Assembly: GCA_030015575.1 (NCBI GenBank)
Contig: CM057346.1
Coordinates: 114,743,899 to 114,807,898, forward strand
Length of the DNA: 64,000 nucleotides
Reading direction: 5' to 3'
Source of the DNA: Agapanthus africanus
Taxonomy: Eukaryota > Streptophyta > Magnoliopsida > Asparagales > Amaryllidaceae
Shown: positions 22,381-35,000 of the stretch, piece after piece
Layout: each line of letters begins with the position of its first letter
How positions within the stretch are numbered: the stretch's first letter is position 1
Position numbers and translations under genes: made by a program
Notes under the pieces: generated by a model
Databases searched by the model: none
What the model saw: the letters and a program-made list of their open reading frames with translations, nothing else
What the model was told of the DNA's origin: nothing

Positions 22381-25142
22381 GCCTTAATCAAGATAATAAT
22401 ATGGATGTATTGACCGAACCCGCTTGTTATACTGAGCTAGGGAACGATTGTCCCGCTCCAACTTATAATTGTTATAAGACAGAGCAGGAAATTGGGGAAT
22501 ACCAGAATTCCCGTGCCGCCCAAACGAAGAAAGTGCATGCTGATGCATCATCTTCGGGTGTGTTCATTATACAGAACTGTTTCTCAGTATTCTTTACGTC
22601 CTGGATATGAGATACCGGATCAGGATCCCGCATATGTAATTTGTTACATGGGCTACAGATAGGTAAAGAACTGAGAACGGGTGATAAGTTTCATGAGACA
22701 GAAAACGGGGCAAGTGTTGCAGCCAAGTCTGTTGGTCACTGTCACCCTGTATTACCAATTTCTGAACGAATGTTATTAGATACCGAACCTGATATACAAA
22801 ATCATATCGGTCTCTTTATTAGTAAGAAATGATAAAATTTTGTATTGTTGGATAATGTTTTGAACATTTCCTATATCAAAAGTTGATCGGTTCAGGCACG
22901 TTATCTAAAAGCATTGATATTCTAAATCAAACTACAGTTCTTAGTATACAGAACACACACAAGAGGAAGAGTTCAGAAATGAACGAATTCTTCTTGAGGC
23001 AGTGTAGACTAGGTCATATCAATGCGACCCGACTAGCTGAAGTTACTTGTAGATGCATATTTAAATAAGTTTGAATTTACATCTTGTAAAACTTGCCAGT
23101 CATGTCACAAAGATATAATGACACCAGCTCTGTTTATTGGAAACAGAGAAAGAGTTAGTGAACTCTTGGGATGATTCATGTTGATGTATAAAGGTCCCCA
23201 GTCTACACATGCCAAGACCGGTTCTTTGTACTTCATTACATTCTCTGATAATCTCTCAAGATTCAGACATATATTCCTGTTGAAACACAAGTCCGAAATT
23301 TTTGAGATATTCACAGAATATAAGTTAGAAGTAGAGAACCAAAATAAGGGTATAAGTATTATGTCCTTTGATGCGATCAGGGAGGAGAATACTTAAGCAC
23401 GAAAATCCTGGACTATTCTAAAGAAGAATGAGATTCTCTCTCAGCATTACTCCTCCGAATACACCATAACACGATAGTATATCGGGGCGGAGCAATAGCA
23501 CCCTATATGATATGGTGTGCTCTATGATGAGTACTACTGAGTTTCCTATTTCCTTTTGGGAGTTATGCACTTGAGAAGCTGCATACCTATTGAATTAGGT
23601 TCGAATCAGATCACAGCCTACCACTCCATATAAGATATGGTATGGGAAGAGCCCATGTCTTAAGCTAGTTAAGATTTGGGGTTGTCCGGTCTATGTCTAA
23701 AAGCAAAATTCGGACAAGCTCGAGACAAGGTCTGTTGTGTAGAACTGGAAAGGTTCCAGCTATACAAACTACAGCAGATGATTTGATAAAACCAAAGGAT
23801 TCAATAGTTACCAATGAACCTCAGCCTCTCTGCTGATCTAGTAGGGTTTCTCACCCACCTGAGAGATACTTCGGTTCCTCTATGACAGTGGGAGCGAGGA
23901 TTGCATCATGAGATGTTGACCCAACTAGTTTCGAGCTGGCCATCAGGAGTAGGACTCTGTAAGAATGGCTGGATGCTTAGTGATCTGAGATGGAATCCTT
24001 ATACACCAACAAAGTATGGACTTTGGTTGCTATATCTGAAGGGTTAAATCCCCATCAGGAGCAAGTATATCTTGAGAAGATTACTTGGTGTAAATGGAAA
24101 AGTTGAGACTTTCAAAACTAGACATGTTAAAGGTTTTCATCATCGACCAGGCGTGGATAATGATGAAACCTTTTTCAGTGGCTATGCTTAAGTCCATCCA
24201 GATCCTACTTGCCACGGCTACATACCATGACTACGATATGTGGCGGTTGGGTGTCATGACTGCTTTTCTAAAATGATGTTTTAGAAGAGAGCGTCTGTAA
24301 GTACACAGCCAGAGGGCTTCGTAGACAGTGGGAGCAGCGGAAACGTGTACAAGATGCTTTATAAGATTAAAGCAGGCATCGCGGAGTTGGAACATCTGTT
24401 TTGATGAGATAGTCAAAGAGTTTGACATCATCAAAATGGTAGATGAACCTTGTATATACAAAAAAGGTTGTAGGGAATATGGTGGTGATCCTCATAGAGT
24501 ACGTGGATGACATACTCTTGATAAGAAAGGAGTTTCCTATGCTACGCTCGATCAATCTCCGCTTATCACAATGATTCTCCACATAGGATCAAAGTGATAC
24601 CTGCTAAATCCTGGGTTTTGGATCTATGAGATAGATCTAATTGGATGTTAGGATTCTCACTAGTTGTAGTGAGATGGTATCAATTGGTCCTGAGGAGAAT
24701 CACTAGAAGTGTTCCAGGGTGATAAGGACGACTGAATGTCAGTCACAGGCATTGTCTTTACCCTCAGTAAAGGGACGGTATGTTGGAAGAGTTCCAAGCT
24801 AGATACCGTGGCATACTAGATGATTAAAGGCAAGATACATCGCTACTTAATATGCTACCAAAGAGGCAGTCTGGGTGTATATTGGTTCATGAGATGAACT
24901 TAGTTCCTCCCATTGTGTGTCAATGGAGTTGTGGCTTATGCCAAGGAACGTCCGTCCCATCAGTGATCCAGACATATTCTGAGGCAGCATCACCTGATCA
25001 TGGGGATGGTTGATCTCCAAGGAGATCGAGGTTAGGAGAGAAGACTCAGAGGACAACACGGCGGATCCACTCACAAAGGCCTTTTCCCAGAGAAAGACTT
25101 TTATGGGATGGTTGAGTATGAGATACTACAACCACTGCTATC
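22381..25142 (+). pseudogene. Decayed copia pol of element B (no gag)
   Basis: An ATG at 22401 opens a short peptide (MDVLTEPACYTEL) that runs straight into the protease motif. SW-I-stop-DTGS is at 22599-22622, with TGA at 22608-22610, followed by ICNLLHG. The gag-pre-integrase motif CRLGHI is near 23005. Integrase fragments (HARTGSLYFITFSDN-like) lie at 23180-23400. Reverse-transcriptase remnants lie at 24094-24520, including KQASRSWNICFDE and a YVDDILL equivalent near 24497. RNase H remnants continue to about 25140. Many stops and frameshifts break it. No capsid or nucleocapsid motif lies between leader and protease, so Gag would have to come from elsewhere. Confidence 0.85.
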
Positions 25143-25149
25143 AGATGGC

Positions 25150-25168
25150 CCTAGTGCAAGTGGGAGAT
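25150..25168 (+). promoter_or_regulatory. Polypurine tract of element B
   Basis: AGTGCAAGTGGGAGAT directly precedes the 3' LTR. The same purine-rich stretch stands before the 3' LTRs of A (44749-44763) and D (48127-48140). It primes plus-strand DNA synthesis. Confidence 0.85.
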
Positions 25169-27363
25169 TGTTAGTTATATGTATGCCCTAGAGGCCATTG
25201 CTATACATAGGATGTATATTGTAGTGGATGCTGGGACAAATATAGGGAGGACTTTCTTGCTCGACATGATAGTATGCTATCTGGTTACTCTTTACCTTAA
25301 CGTGTATACCGATTGTCTCTCTGTTACATGTTGGTAAAGCCCTTAGGATGTGTACTTGACTACCTAGACTATGATGCGGATCATACTAGTGGGGACATGG
25401 TATCCCTAGTCGTGGGTGTATCGAGACGGGGCATCGATATACCAGAGTAGACTAGCGTATACCTTCTCGACCCATACAGATGGGCGATGGATGATCCCAT
25501 ATCCATTGGTGTTTGACATCGGAGATGATATACGAATGCTCAGTAGAGACTGGGTACACTGGACGGACTCGCCGAGAACTCCCAGATGGTATTATACCTT
25601 AGTCAGATGGCAGTTCTCTGGTGACACTGGTACAGAGTAGTCTGTTGACCCGAGATCGTCATAGAGTCTTGTGTGGTTCCCACTGTGCTTTGATTTCCAC
25701 CTTACCACGTCCAAGAGGGCGTGCAAAACGGTGGTTTTTGGGTACAGTCCCGAATCACATGGAGGCAATGAGCGATAGGAGGGGATTCGTCTCTCCCGGT
25801 ATAGGGAGTTGATGTTGCGCTGTGTTCGATTGGCTATAACCAGAAATCCCTGGCCAGGGTTGCTGAGATTTACTGGTAAGTGTTACCAGTAGTTTCTCGA
25901 ACTGTTATAGACCTCATATCGACACGACTTATCGAGTTATTGGGGTCTGACGTTTACCACCCCTAGGCGAGATATGCGACATATCAGACGATGAGACCGG
26001 ACTGTACGGTAAGTGTTACTGGTTGGATTCACAGGAGTGTGAGCGGGCTTGCTCGTCGATCTTCTGATCGCTCAATACTCGGGTGGCCGTTACGTTTAGC
26101 AGACCGCTTGCAGCTTGTGGGTGTTTGATATGATCATCATCTGCTGCCGGCGTATTGACGAGTCTTTAGAGTCCTACACAGAGCTTTCCTGGCTCAAGCG
26201 AAACGAAATAGGAGCGCATATGAGATATGTGCGGGACCGAGAATAATGCGTGTATGTGATACCGTATTCTATTCTCGCGATGAATGTATCGAATGGTTGT
26301 ATGTGATATAACCTAGTTATCGAATGAAGGATTGATTCGATAAGCCGATACATTGGATATTAGTCGGTTATATGCGATATGTCCGGATCGTTAAATCAAG
26401 TGTTGATTTAATTATTTAATGTATAATTATATATTTGATATATTACTTTGCATTAACTAGTATTGGTTCACTTAAGATGGATTTTCTCACTTGATGTACA
26501 CAAGTTGTATATGTGATATACTTTTGTGCACTTGTTTGTATCATGTTTGATGATACATGCAAACTTGGGTTTGTGTAAAGAATTAAACCATGGTTATGTT
26601 AATGGTTAGGGTTTTGATTTACTTACTTATTCATTTATTTATTTATTCATTAATTCATTTTGGCTTAAGATAAAATGGTGGCTTTCTTTGGATTTTGTTG
26701 AAGCTTCATGAAGCTTTGAAAAAGCTTTGACCATTTTGTTTTATTCCTTAAACCTAACCATTAAACCTAACCCTAGTTTATTCTCTACACTTGACCATGG
26801 TTGAGATATGATAAGAATCACCTCATTTTCTATTTTCCAAGAATTCTTATCATATTATCTTCTTCTTCTTCTTCTTCTTCTTCAAGAAAGAAGCTTGCTA
26901 GCTTCAATGGTAACTTGAAAAAAAGAGTGAGAAATCCAATTCTAAAGTGAACCCACTTCCTATTTCTTCATCCTCTACCACTTTCCAAGTAGTATAGGGT
27001 GTTTTCTTCACAAGTTTTATGGCTTGGTGAAGTTGGAGCTGGATCTTGTGTTGCCTCGATGTAGATCATCTTCGGCATCGAAGTCGACGACCTAGCCCGC
27101 CCATTTCTCCGATGAAGCCGACGCTAGAGCCCGGGATCCGATGATCGCAACGAGGGGACTTCATCACGGAGCTATGGTGGTGGAGGACCGGATCTACAAA
27201 GGTTGTATTTCTGTTCACTCATAGTTAAGTTGTTAACTAGTTGCTTGTTTCGCCTAAAATTCTAGTTAACGATCCGTATTAGGGTTTCTCGGCACTTGTA
27301 AAATTTGAATTTGGTATGGTTGATGCCTTGTGAGACCTCATTAGCATGCCTAGGAACCCTACA
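25169..27363 (+). mobile_element. 3' LTR of copia element B
   Basis: The partner of 17011-19225 (2195 bp). It ends GGAACCCTACA and is followed by the AGTTT duplication (27364-27368). It lacks about 20 bp near 25402 that the 5' copy retains. Confidence 0.95.
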
Positions 27364-28699
27364 AGTTTTTTGTCGAAATTTTTTTAGCTCGAAAATTTTT
27401 TCAGTATGTTGCAGAATGATGTGCAGGGAATTCTAAGCATTCTATGAAATTTTGGTTGCATGATCCATTATTCCACCGCGGAACCGCGGCCAAATCCATG
27501 CTTAGGCCCGCGGTTCCGCCGCAATATAGACTGTTCATGGCACCAAACTTTTACAGAGAACTCCTGAGTGTAAAATAGGGTTTTTGGAATGTTATTTTTT
27601 GGACCCAGATTTCTTTGAGTGCCACAGTAGTGCTTGGGGGCCCACTTGGTAAAATTTGATCGATCGAAAATTTTAAACACATTAGTTCACAGTATTTACA
27701 TTATATCTGCGACCGTGAATGTCACTTGATCGGTAAATCCTGTCTAACTGCTATAGCCCGGTTAGACGGATTTGCGAACGTGACATTCACGTTGATGTTT
27801 TGTGATTGTGCTGTGATGTTGCGGATTGGTCGTGGGAGATAGCCTGGATGCAATGCTAGTATAGTTTTTTGTTGTATTATGTACATTTGATATTGCGGGA
27901 CGAGCGTCCGACATGTGGACTGCCGTCACTGCCTGTTTGTATATTATTCTTTTAGGGCACGACCAGGTTGCGGTCGATGTACCCGTTGTATGTATATTTT
28001 ACTTTCTATAATAGGATTGCCCCGCGGAGGGGTGCACGGATAGCCGGGTTCTAGAGGGCAACAAGCCCGCATCTCATGGCATTGATACGGAGGGGGCTTC
28101 ACTCTAGAATTGGCGGGCTATTCGCTGCACTCGTAGGGGGTACAGGTTGACCCAGGAGGGGTGCCCAAGTTACCGGATTCCGTGAAGTGCTGGGTGGTCC
28201 ATTCACGTTGCTGAAAGGGGCTGCCTCGCTTCAGGTTTTGGCGGGTAACTTGCCGCGCCCGTAGGGGTCTAGGATTTCATTGCACAGGTTATCCACACGA
28301 CCAGGGGAACGTCGGGTTTCAGTAGCGGCTCTGTGAAACCCGGGGATCCCAGATATCTGTATTGTTCTGTGATGCTGTACATTTCTGTGATGTTGCATTT
28401 TATCATGCCTTGAGCGAAATATTATATATTGATATATATACTAGTAGATGTTGTATATGTTTTGCATCCGCGCTAGTCCAGTCCCCGCTCTGTCGTTAGT
28501 TAGCTAACCTAACGGGTAATGACGGGACCCAGTGGTGAATGCGGATAGCATATACATACGTCATTATTTTCGTTCTTTATTGGTGTGATCAATTGATGGG
28601 ACTGCGTTGATTCGGATCAATGCAAGTTAAACAAACCTAATCTGATGTTGTTGGAACATTTTTCAAAAAGCTGTTATTGCAAGGACGTTCACTTTTATT

Positions 28700-28930
28700 T
28701 TGCACAGTGGTATTCAGTTGGAATATCCTGCTCCTCAGTCGACGAGGCAAGGGCCGAGATCCCTTCACCGGGAGTGACCCCTTGGACAGAAGTGTGCGTC
28801 AGGGCAATAACTTCACTATAGCTGATTACTTTTGCTTTGCATCGCGGTATTCAGTTGGAATATCCTGCACCTCATTCTACGGGGAAAGAGCCGAGATCCC
28901 TTCACCGGGAGTGACCTCTTTAGCAAAGGT
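28700..28930 (+). ncRNA. Two tandem hairpin modules in A leader
   Basis: In module 1, GGTATTC (28709-28715) pairs with GAATATCC (28721-28728), and CAAGGG (28748-28753) pairs with CCCTTG (28779-28784). In module 2, GGTATTC (28846-28852) pairs with GAATATCC (28858-28865), and AAAGAG (28885-28890) pairs with CTCTTT (28916-28921). Both contain the inner TCCC-TTCACC-GGGA hairpin. The swap from CAAGGG/CCCTTG to AAAGAG/CTCTTT keeps full Watson-Crick pairing. Confidence 0.65.
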
Positions 28931-29054
28931 TTTCGTCACTATATTTTTTAAAACTATCAGTTCCTTCAACGATATCAAGTTCATTACGTTAAAGTTTTTC
29001 GCTAGAAACCATTCGTAGCCCTCCGTCGTTTCATATGGGTAGTCAATAGTATTC

Positions 29055-29270
29055 AAGCTGTGTTTGTTGGCCAAAGTCAAGGCATAGTGTTTGGTAGCTG
29101 TTGGGTATTCATATGCAGCATAGATAGATGCGTTGGTTTGGGACAGTTGTACTACCTTGTTGGCCAAAGTCAAGGGTATGTACGGGTAGACTCAAATTAA
29201 CCTGGAGAATGACAGGTAGAATTTGACATGTGACTTATGATTTGTTGGCCAAAGTCAAGGTCATAAGAGC
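29055..29270 (+). ncRNA. Three hairpins sharing the loop TTGGCCAAAGTCAAGG (A leader)
   Basis: TTGGCCAAAGTCAAGG starts at 29067, 29160 and 29245. The third is enclosed by a perfect stem, CTTATGA (29234-29240) with TCATAAG (29261-29267). The second is enclosed by imperfectly paired GTAC-containing arms. These positions match those in B and B', where the common loop has a different sequence. Confidence 0.6.
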
Positions 29271-29344
29271 ATGGGGCAAAAATCACATCGGGAGTTTCTA
29301 AAGAAACTGAAACTTGCCAGATATGCGCATACCTTCTGGAGTGC

Positions 29345-29374
29345 GATAACGTGAGCGAAGTTCGTCACGTTATC
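29345..29374. repeat. Foldback specific to element A leader
   Basis: GATAACGTGA (29345-29354) pairs with TCACGTTATC (29365-29374), and the stem can continue inward with CGAA/TTCG. The surrounding text matches B near 22000, but B lacks this stretch, so it looks like a short foldback insertion. Confidence 0.6.
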
Positions 29375-29649
29375 ATGCGATGATAGTTGGATCCCGATTC
29401 CTACTGATGAGTTGGCTTACTCCTCGGGTGATCCCGACTAATTCTTCTTTCAGGTTTGGAGGAGAATTTGACGGTACAATGGGAGGTTTCCAGATTAGAT
29501 AAATTGGTAACCATTCTGATCTAGGTTAGAGTGCACGCTGAGTGTTTCTTTTCTCTCTCTCTTTGACAACGACCATTGACCCGACCTTAGACTATGACTC
29601 AGAGACCAAGTTGACCGAACCTTCTTAAACACTGGCTTTTGGGTTGTCA

Positions 29650-30415
29650 GAGTTGCAAACCTCATTGCCACTCCTACTTTTACCCTTTTCTCCAGGACAC
29701 CCCGTATTACTACGAACGTCCACTTACATTGGATAAAACCATCGTATGGTTATATACGAACTCGAAGGGATTTATTCGAGGATGGTTTCCGGTTCTGGAG
29801 AAAAAGAATAGGACTATTCAGTTGTTTTTTCCTTTTACCTTCTCTCAGGTTGCGAGTACTCCTTGGTTTAGGAGATAGCATACCTATTACGTAAATTGGA
29901 TAGTCTTCTTCCAAACCTTAGGCTGGTGCCGAACGGTGGGGAATGAAGAAAACCAATTAGCCTAACGATGGTGTACAGAAGGTATTAAGTAAAGACAAAG
30001 AAAGGGATTAGAAGGAGGGCAAAGTAAATTGCAACTGATATTCATGACCAAACCAGGTATTTCATTACCACTCCCACTTCACCTTTGTATTTCTCCAGGA
30101 CACTCCGTATCACTACGAAGATCCACAGTTTATTGGATACTCCATCGTATGGTTATATACGAACTCGAAAGGAACTTGTTCCCGTTCGGGGATGGATTCT
30201 GGTTCAGGAGAAATAGGAATAAGGTTTATTCGGTTGTCTTTTATCTTCACCTTCTCTCGCGTTGCGAGTGCTCCTACGATTAGGACAGTACACCCATTAT
30301 GCTTATTGGATAGTTTTCTTCCAAACCATATGCTGGTGCCGAACGGTAGGGAAGGAAGAAAACCATTTGGCCTAAAGGGGTGTGCAGAAGGTAATGTCTA
30401 AATACATATGAAGGG
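29650..30415 (+). repeat. 403-bp diverged tandem duplication in element A
   Basis: Two copies, about 29650-30020 and 30040-30415, share ordered blocks such as ATCGTATGGTTATATACGAA (from 29741 and from 30144, spacing 403 bp), the motif GGATAGT-TTCTTCCAAACC and GCTGGTGCCGAACGGT. They are clearly diverged. They sit where gag would be expected, but contain no capsid or zinc-knuckle motif. Their origin is unknown. Confidence 0.75.
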
Positions 30416-30429
30416 ATGTGGAGAGATGG

Positions 30430-32043
30430 CAAAGAAATATACGGTTACAGTTGTGAATCTGGAAGAGGCATTACTAAGAATACCAGGATACCCCTACGAA
30501 ACATTTCAATGTTTCAGTTTCACTGTGTACTGTTAAAGGAAAACTGATTTCCCGATTAGATACTTACTCCAGGGTATGTATTTACCAGGTATGATTCTCA
30601 CATCTGTATGGTTTTACAGATGATAAGTGGGAGTAAGTTATTGGGAATTGGATGATCATCCTCATTATATCGGGATTCCTTGTAATCGGTGATATTTGAG
30701 GAATTCACCTGGGTTGTTTGCCGGACGGCAAATATTTGGTTTTGAATATCCGCTGTTATGCACCAATTTCAAATTGATATATCTGTACGTCTATTTTTAT
30801 AGAGTGAGATGTACCTCTTTGAAATTATGTCTATGACATTTACCTATATCAGTTGATGGTTAGGTAAGGAGCATTAAACAGCGGTGTAATTCTTCTTAAC
30901 CATAAGTACAGTTTTCAACCTACAACACACAGGGATTGAGTTATCAGACTCAGGGGACTTATATAGAGTATTGTATGTTGTCCAGTGTCCATTAGGACAG
31001 AGGGGTTGGTCCTCGTACTATATTCGATTTACTTATGACTTCTCTAGTTTTTAGACAGGTGTTTCGCAGAAACACAGGGTCCGAATTTTGAGAAGTTATA
31101 GGTATAAGAATAAAGTAGAGAACCAGGTATTGCAAGTATCGAGATTCTTCAAAGTGATCGAAGATATAGATACTTGTGAATGGTATTCAGTTGATAGTAA
31201 TGATTAAGAGAACTTGCTTCTCTTTCAGGTTACTCATAATTGGAAGCATTCCTAAGTTGAGTAACGCTGATCGGCCTCCTTCCATTTAGTTGACATGCAC
31301 TGGATACAGCTGCATGATTTGAATCTGGTTCAATTAAATCAGTGCCTCTGTTTCTATATTGGATATAGAACAGTTCATATCTTGACGATGTTAAGATACG
31401 GGGAGTTGTCCGGCTTATGCTTAAAACTAGACTCTGGATAACTCAAGGCATGTTTCTGTAATGGCTGTTTGTGGGTTGATCCAGATTATGACGAGGGTTG
31501 ACTTTCTACCATCTGGAAGATCAATAGTGATATTGTTCTAGACTCGCCACAGTTTTAATAGAAATGGATTTTTTCAGAAAACAGTAGTGGGAGTATGGTA
31601 GAACTGGAAACGATTCCAGAACCGCAAACGATTACTGAAAATTTGATAAGAACCTAAAGATTCAATCTGTATTGACATTCCATTGGCCACTCCGCAGATA
31701 AGATGGGTAACTTCAGGCACCCGGGAGGTACTCCGGTAGCCTCAAGGACGGTGACAGGGAAGTTCTTGTTTACCCAGACTTGCCATTGCTGTTGTTCCAG
31801 ACCGTGAGACCTGCAGGAGGATGAGTATAGCGTCGTTCTGAACTAGCTTTAGAAGTGTACGTCTATATGACTCTGCCAGAGGGTTGTTGTAGTCAGTGGG
31901 AGCAGCGGAAGCATTGGTGGACAAGTGGCTTATGTCTATTTATAGACTAAAGCAGATATAGCGGAGATAGATCATCTATTTCTGATGTGACAGTCAGAGG
32001 TTTGACTTCATCAGAATAGGGGATGGATCTGTTAAGAAGGTAG
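30430..32043 (+). pseudogene. Decayed copia pol remnants of element A, first part
   Basis: Nucleotide blocks match B pol in order: integrase-like text near 31160-31260, the integrase C-terminal spacer near 31600-31690, and RT text near 31880-32020 (GTGGGAGCAGCGGAA, then a KQA-like segment). No frame stays open, so this is a decayed pol. It is interrupted at 32044-32048 by element C and resumes at 43801. Confidence 0.65.
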
Positions 32044-32048
32044 TAGGG

Positions 32049-35000
32049 TGTAACGTTTCCAAAATAATAAAATATTATTTTCGGGAATTTTTATAATTTA
32101 ATATTATTTTAATGAATATTTTAATATTCTGGTATAATTAAATACAAATAAATGGGGGAAATTTTGGAAAATTATGGAAAATTCTAAAATAGGGTATTTT
32201 ATGGAATTATGCCATTTTAAAGTTTTTAAGATTAGTTATATGCTAATTTTGTGTTAATCGCGATTAAAAATCGCTAATTGGATTTTTAGCTTTTTTGTGC
32301 AAAAATGTGCACATATCATTTTCCACACTTGTTACACTTGTGTTACATTTCTTTTGCCATGGTTGTTCTTTTGGGTTCACTATTGGAGTGTGAAGAAAAG
32401 GAAAAGAAAAGGAAAAAGTAAGTGATGATGAGAGAGAGAGAGAGACCAAGTCAACCTTTACCTTTTCGAACCATACCCCATCATTTCCCTTCTCATTTTC
32501 TCTCCCCTCTTCAAACAAGAGCTGCTGCTGCCCTTGCTCCTGCTCCTTCATCTCCCTCCCTTTCATTTCCTAGATCCCTCTCATTTCCCTCACCAAAACC
32601 CCATTCCCACTTCACAAAACTTGCTCCCAAGCTCACTAGCTACACATTGAACCTAGCAAGATCGGATTTGGAGGACTTTGAGCAACTCAAGAATTTTCTT
32701 GAGTTGCTAAAGGAGGTAATTTCTGCACCCTCATATAGTATTTCAATTTCCTTGTGCATCAATTCTAGTTTCATATCGATATTGTGTCGTTTTGTGGATT
32801 TTGAAGAATTCAAGTTAGGGTTTAGGGTAAAACTGAAATCAAAGATGAAATTGAGGATGGTGGTGACCTTAGAAACCCTGGTATGATGTTAGTTTAGACC
32901 CAAACCTGAAATCGAAACCAGAATTCGGAATTACGGAATCGATGTCGGAGAAAAGCTGTGAATCTGTGATCGTATTTAGGAATCTGCTATCACCCCGAGA
33001 CCCCAAAAATAAAACTGAGTTGACAGTGAGATGTGCAGGCACCATGGAACCAACACACCAAACCCTAGCCCCCAACTCCAAAGTAAGGCCGCCAATTAAT
33101 TCCTTCTGGCCGCAAATTGCGGCCAGAGCAGGAGAGAACTGTCTCGATTTTTGTGCATGGCCCTAATTCCTCTAGTCTTGACCCTGGGTATGTCTAGTTT
33201 TGACTGATTCCATCTAGGGTAAAATCTGGGATGATTTTCCTATGTTGGTGCATGGTTTACAACTTGTTTTAGCATGGATTTTGGTATTTGGTGTTTCGTT
33301 CCTGTCGGGTGGCGTTTGGACGTCAACGACAAGTGGATATTGATCGTGTTTGCATGCGAGGTTATAGGTTTTTACCTATAGGCGTAGCGTGTGCCGTTTT
33401 GGTTTCCGATGTGATTTTCATGTGCTTTAGCGTTTGTGATATCCTTATAGGTACCCCACGTGATGTTGAAGCAAAGAAGATGAAGATAGCAACATCGGCA
33501 TTGGCACATGAGAAGCAAGGTGAGTAGATTATATCTACGGGGAGAAGTCGGGTGGATGGCGTATAGCACCCCCGCAGTCCGTGGTGATGTATACGAATAC
33601 GTATACACACATATATTTATTATGTGTTGTTTAGGATTATTGATGGTAATATTGATATTATTGGTGATAAGGATGTATTGGTGTAGTATAGTGCGAAACC
33701 CTAGAGTAGTGGTTGCACTCACACATACACGTACACATATACTTGCATACATTCTTTCATTTATCTGTGCGCATCTGGAGGTTTGTATATCTACACATGG
33801 GTATGGGACTATGTGTTCATATACAGGATTGAGGATGATACATGAGATTGAGATGAGTCGATGAGGTTTGATTGAGGCCGTGAGATTCGGCGATATGACA
33901 GAGTTTGTTTTTGTGATGTGATATGATAGTAGTGATACCGGATATGTATTGAGATGAATGTGATATTGACCCGTACCCAGCTATTGGGATGCCGTACGAC
34001 AGTTTACCGTACGAGCTTTATATTGATCTTAGATCAGCACTCATGACTCGAGGATGTTATATGATATACTGTATCGTACATGATATTATTGAGGCGAGAT
34101 CACCGACTATATATATATATGTATATCGACTCAGATTTAGGTGGTTTCCATACCCCTCCCGGTTGACTTGATTGTTGGGTTCGTAGTTCGCATAGTAGGC
34201 ATTAGACTAGACCCGAGTAATACCTATTTCAAAACTAACGAATCAGGGATATTTTAAAGATAGGCAGAAGGGTTTATACGGATATTTTCAAATGACGCAT
34301 CTTTTCTTAAAATACCGTAACCCTTATTTTACCAAAAGCCCTGATTCGTCTTATTTCAAAAGGCAAGGTTACAGGATATATCTATTGAGGCAGGTTCTTT
34401 ACTGTTGCGGTCATTATTCGATTCCGCATATTCATGCTATTTGCATTGCATCGCTTGTATTGTTGATATATTTCAGTCATGCTGATAGGACACCAGCACC
34501 ATTATCGATGATGCGTATGTTCCACGTACACTTGTTTGCCGGCTCACACACTTCATCATCGATAATTGCCATGTCACTACACTGTAGTACTGTTGCATTC
34601 AGGATATGATTCTTGCATGACAGACTGATATGCTTATATTTGTTTTACATGTCGCATGCATCATGCTTTCTGATTATACGCATTGAGATATGTTGTTTCC
34701 ATGATATTTCTGGATTTGGGAACCGTGGATATTTCAAAAGAGAATGTGAAATTGTTTTAAAAACCCGGTTACCCTTGATATGATATTTCAGTGCGTCCAC
34801 CATGTGTTTTCTCGGTGCTGAGAGCGACATATGAAACCCGATTCGAGGAGGCGGATGAGGCCGATTGCGGGTATATGGTGGACCCGGTATGGTTCCCCTG
34901 GGCAAGAAATGTTTTTCGTGGAGTAGACGATGAGCCTGGCAGGGTGGCGAGTACCTACCGGTGATTGGTTGGACCTGGCGGTTATCCGGAGGATACCGAC

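Larger units (their letters stand above)
27369..29580 (+). other. Leader of element A, continued after B insertion
   Basis: This continues the A leader from 16921-17010. It carries the GC-rich inverted repeat (27476-27490 with 27508-27522), two hairpin modules (28700-28930), three common-loop hairpins (29055-29270) and a strong foldback (29345-29374). It ends in a pyrimidine tract near 29545-29562. No gag domain is seen; the short frames here have no recognisable motifs. Confidence 0.75.
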
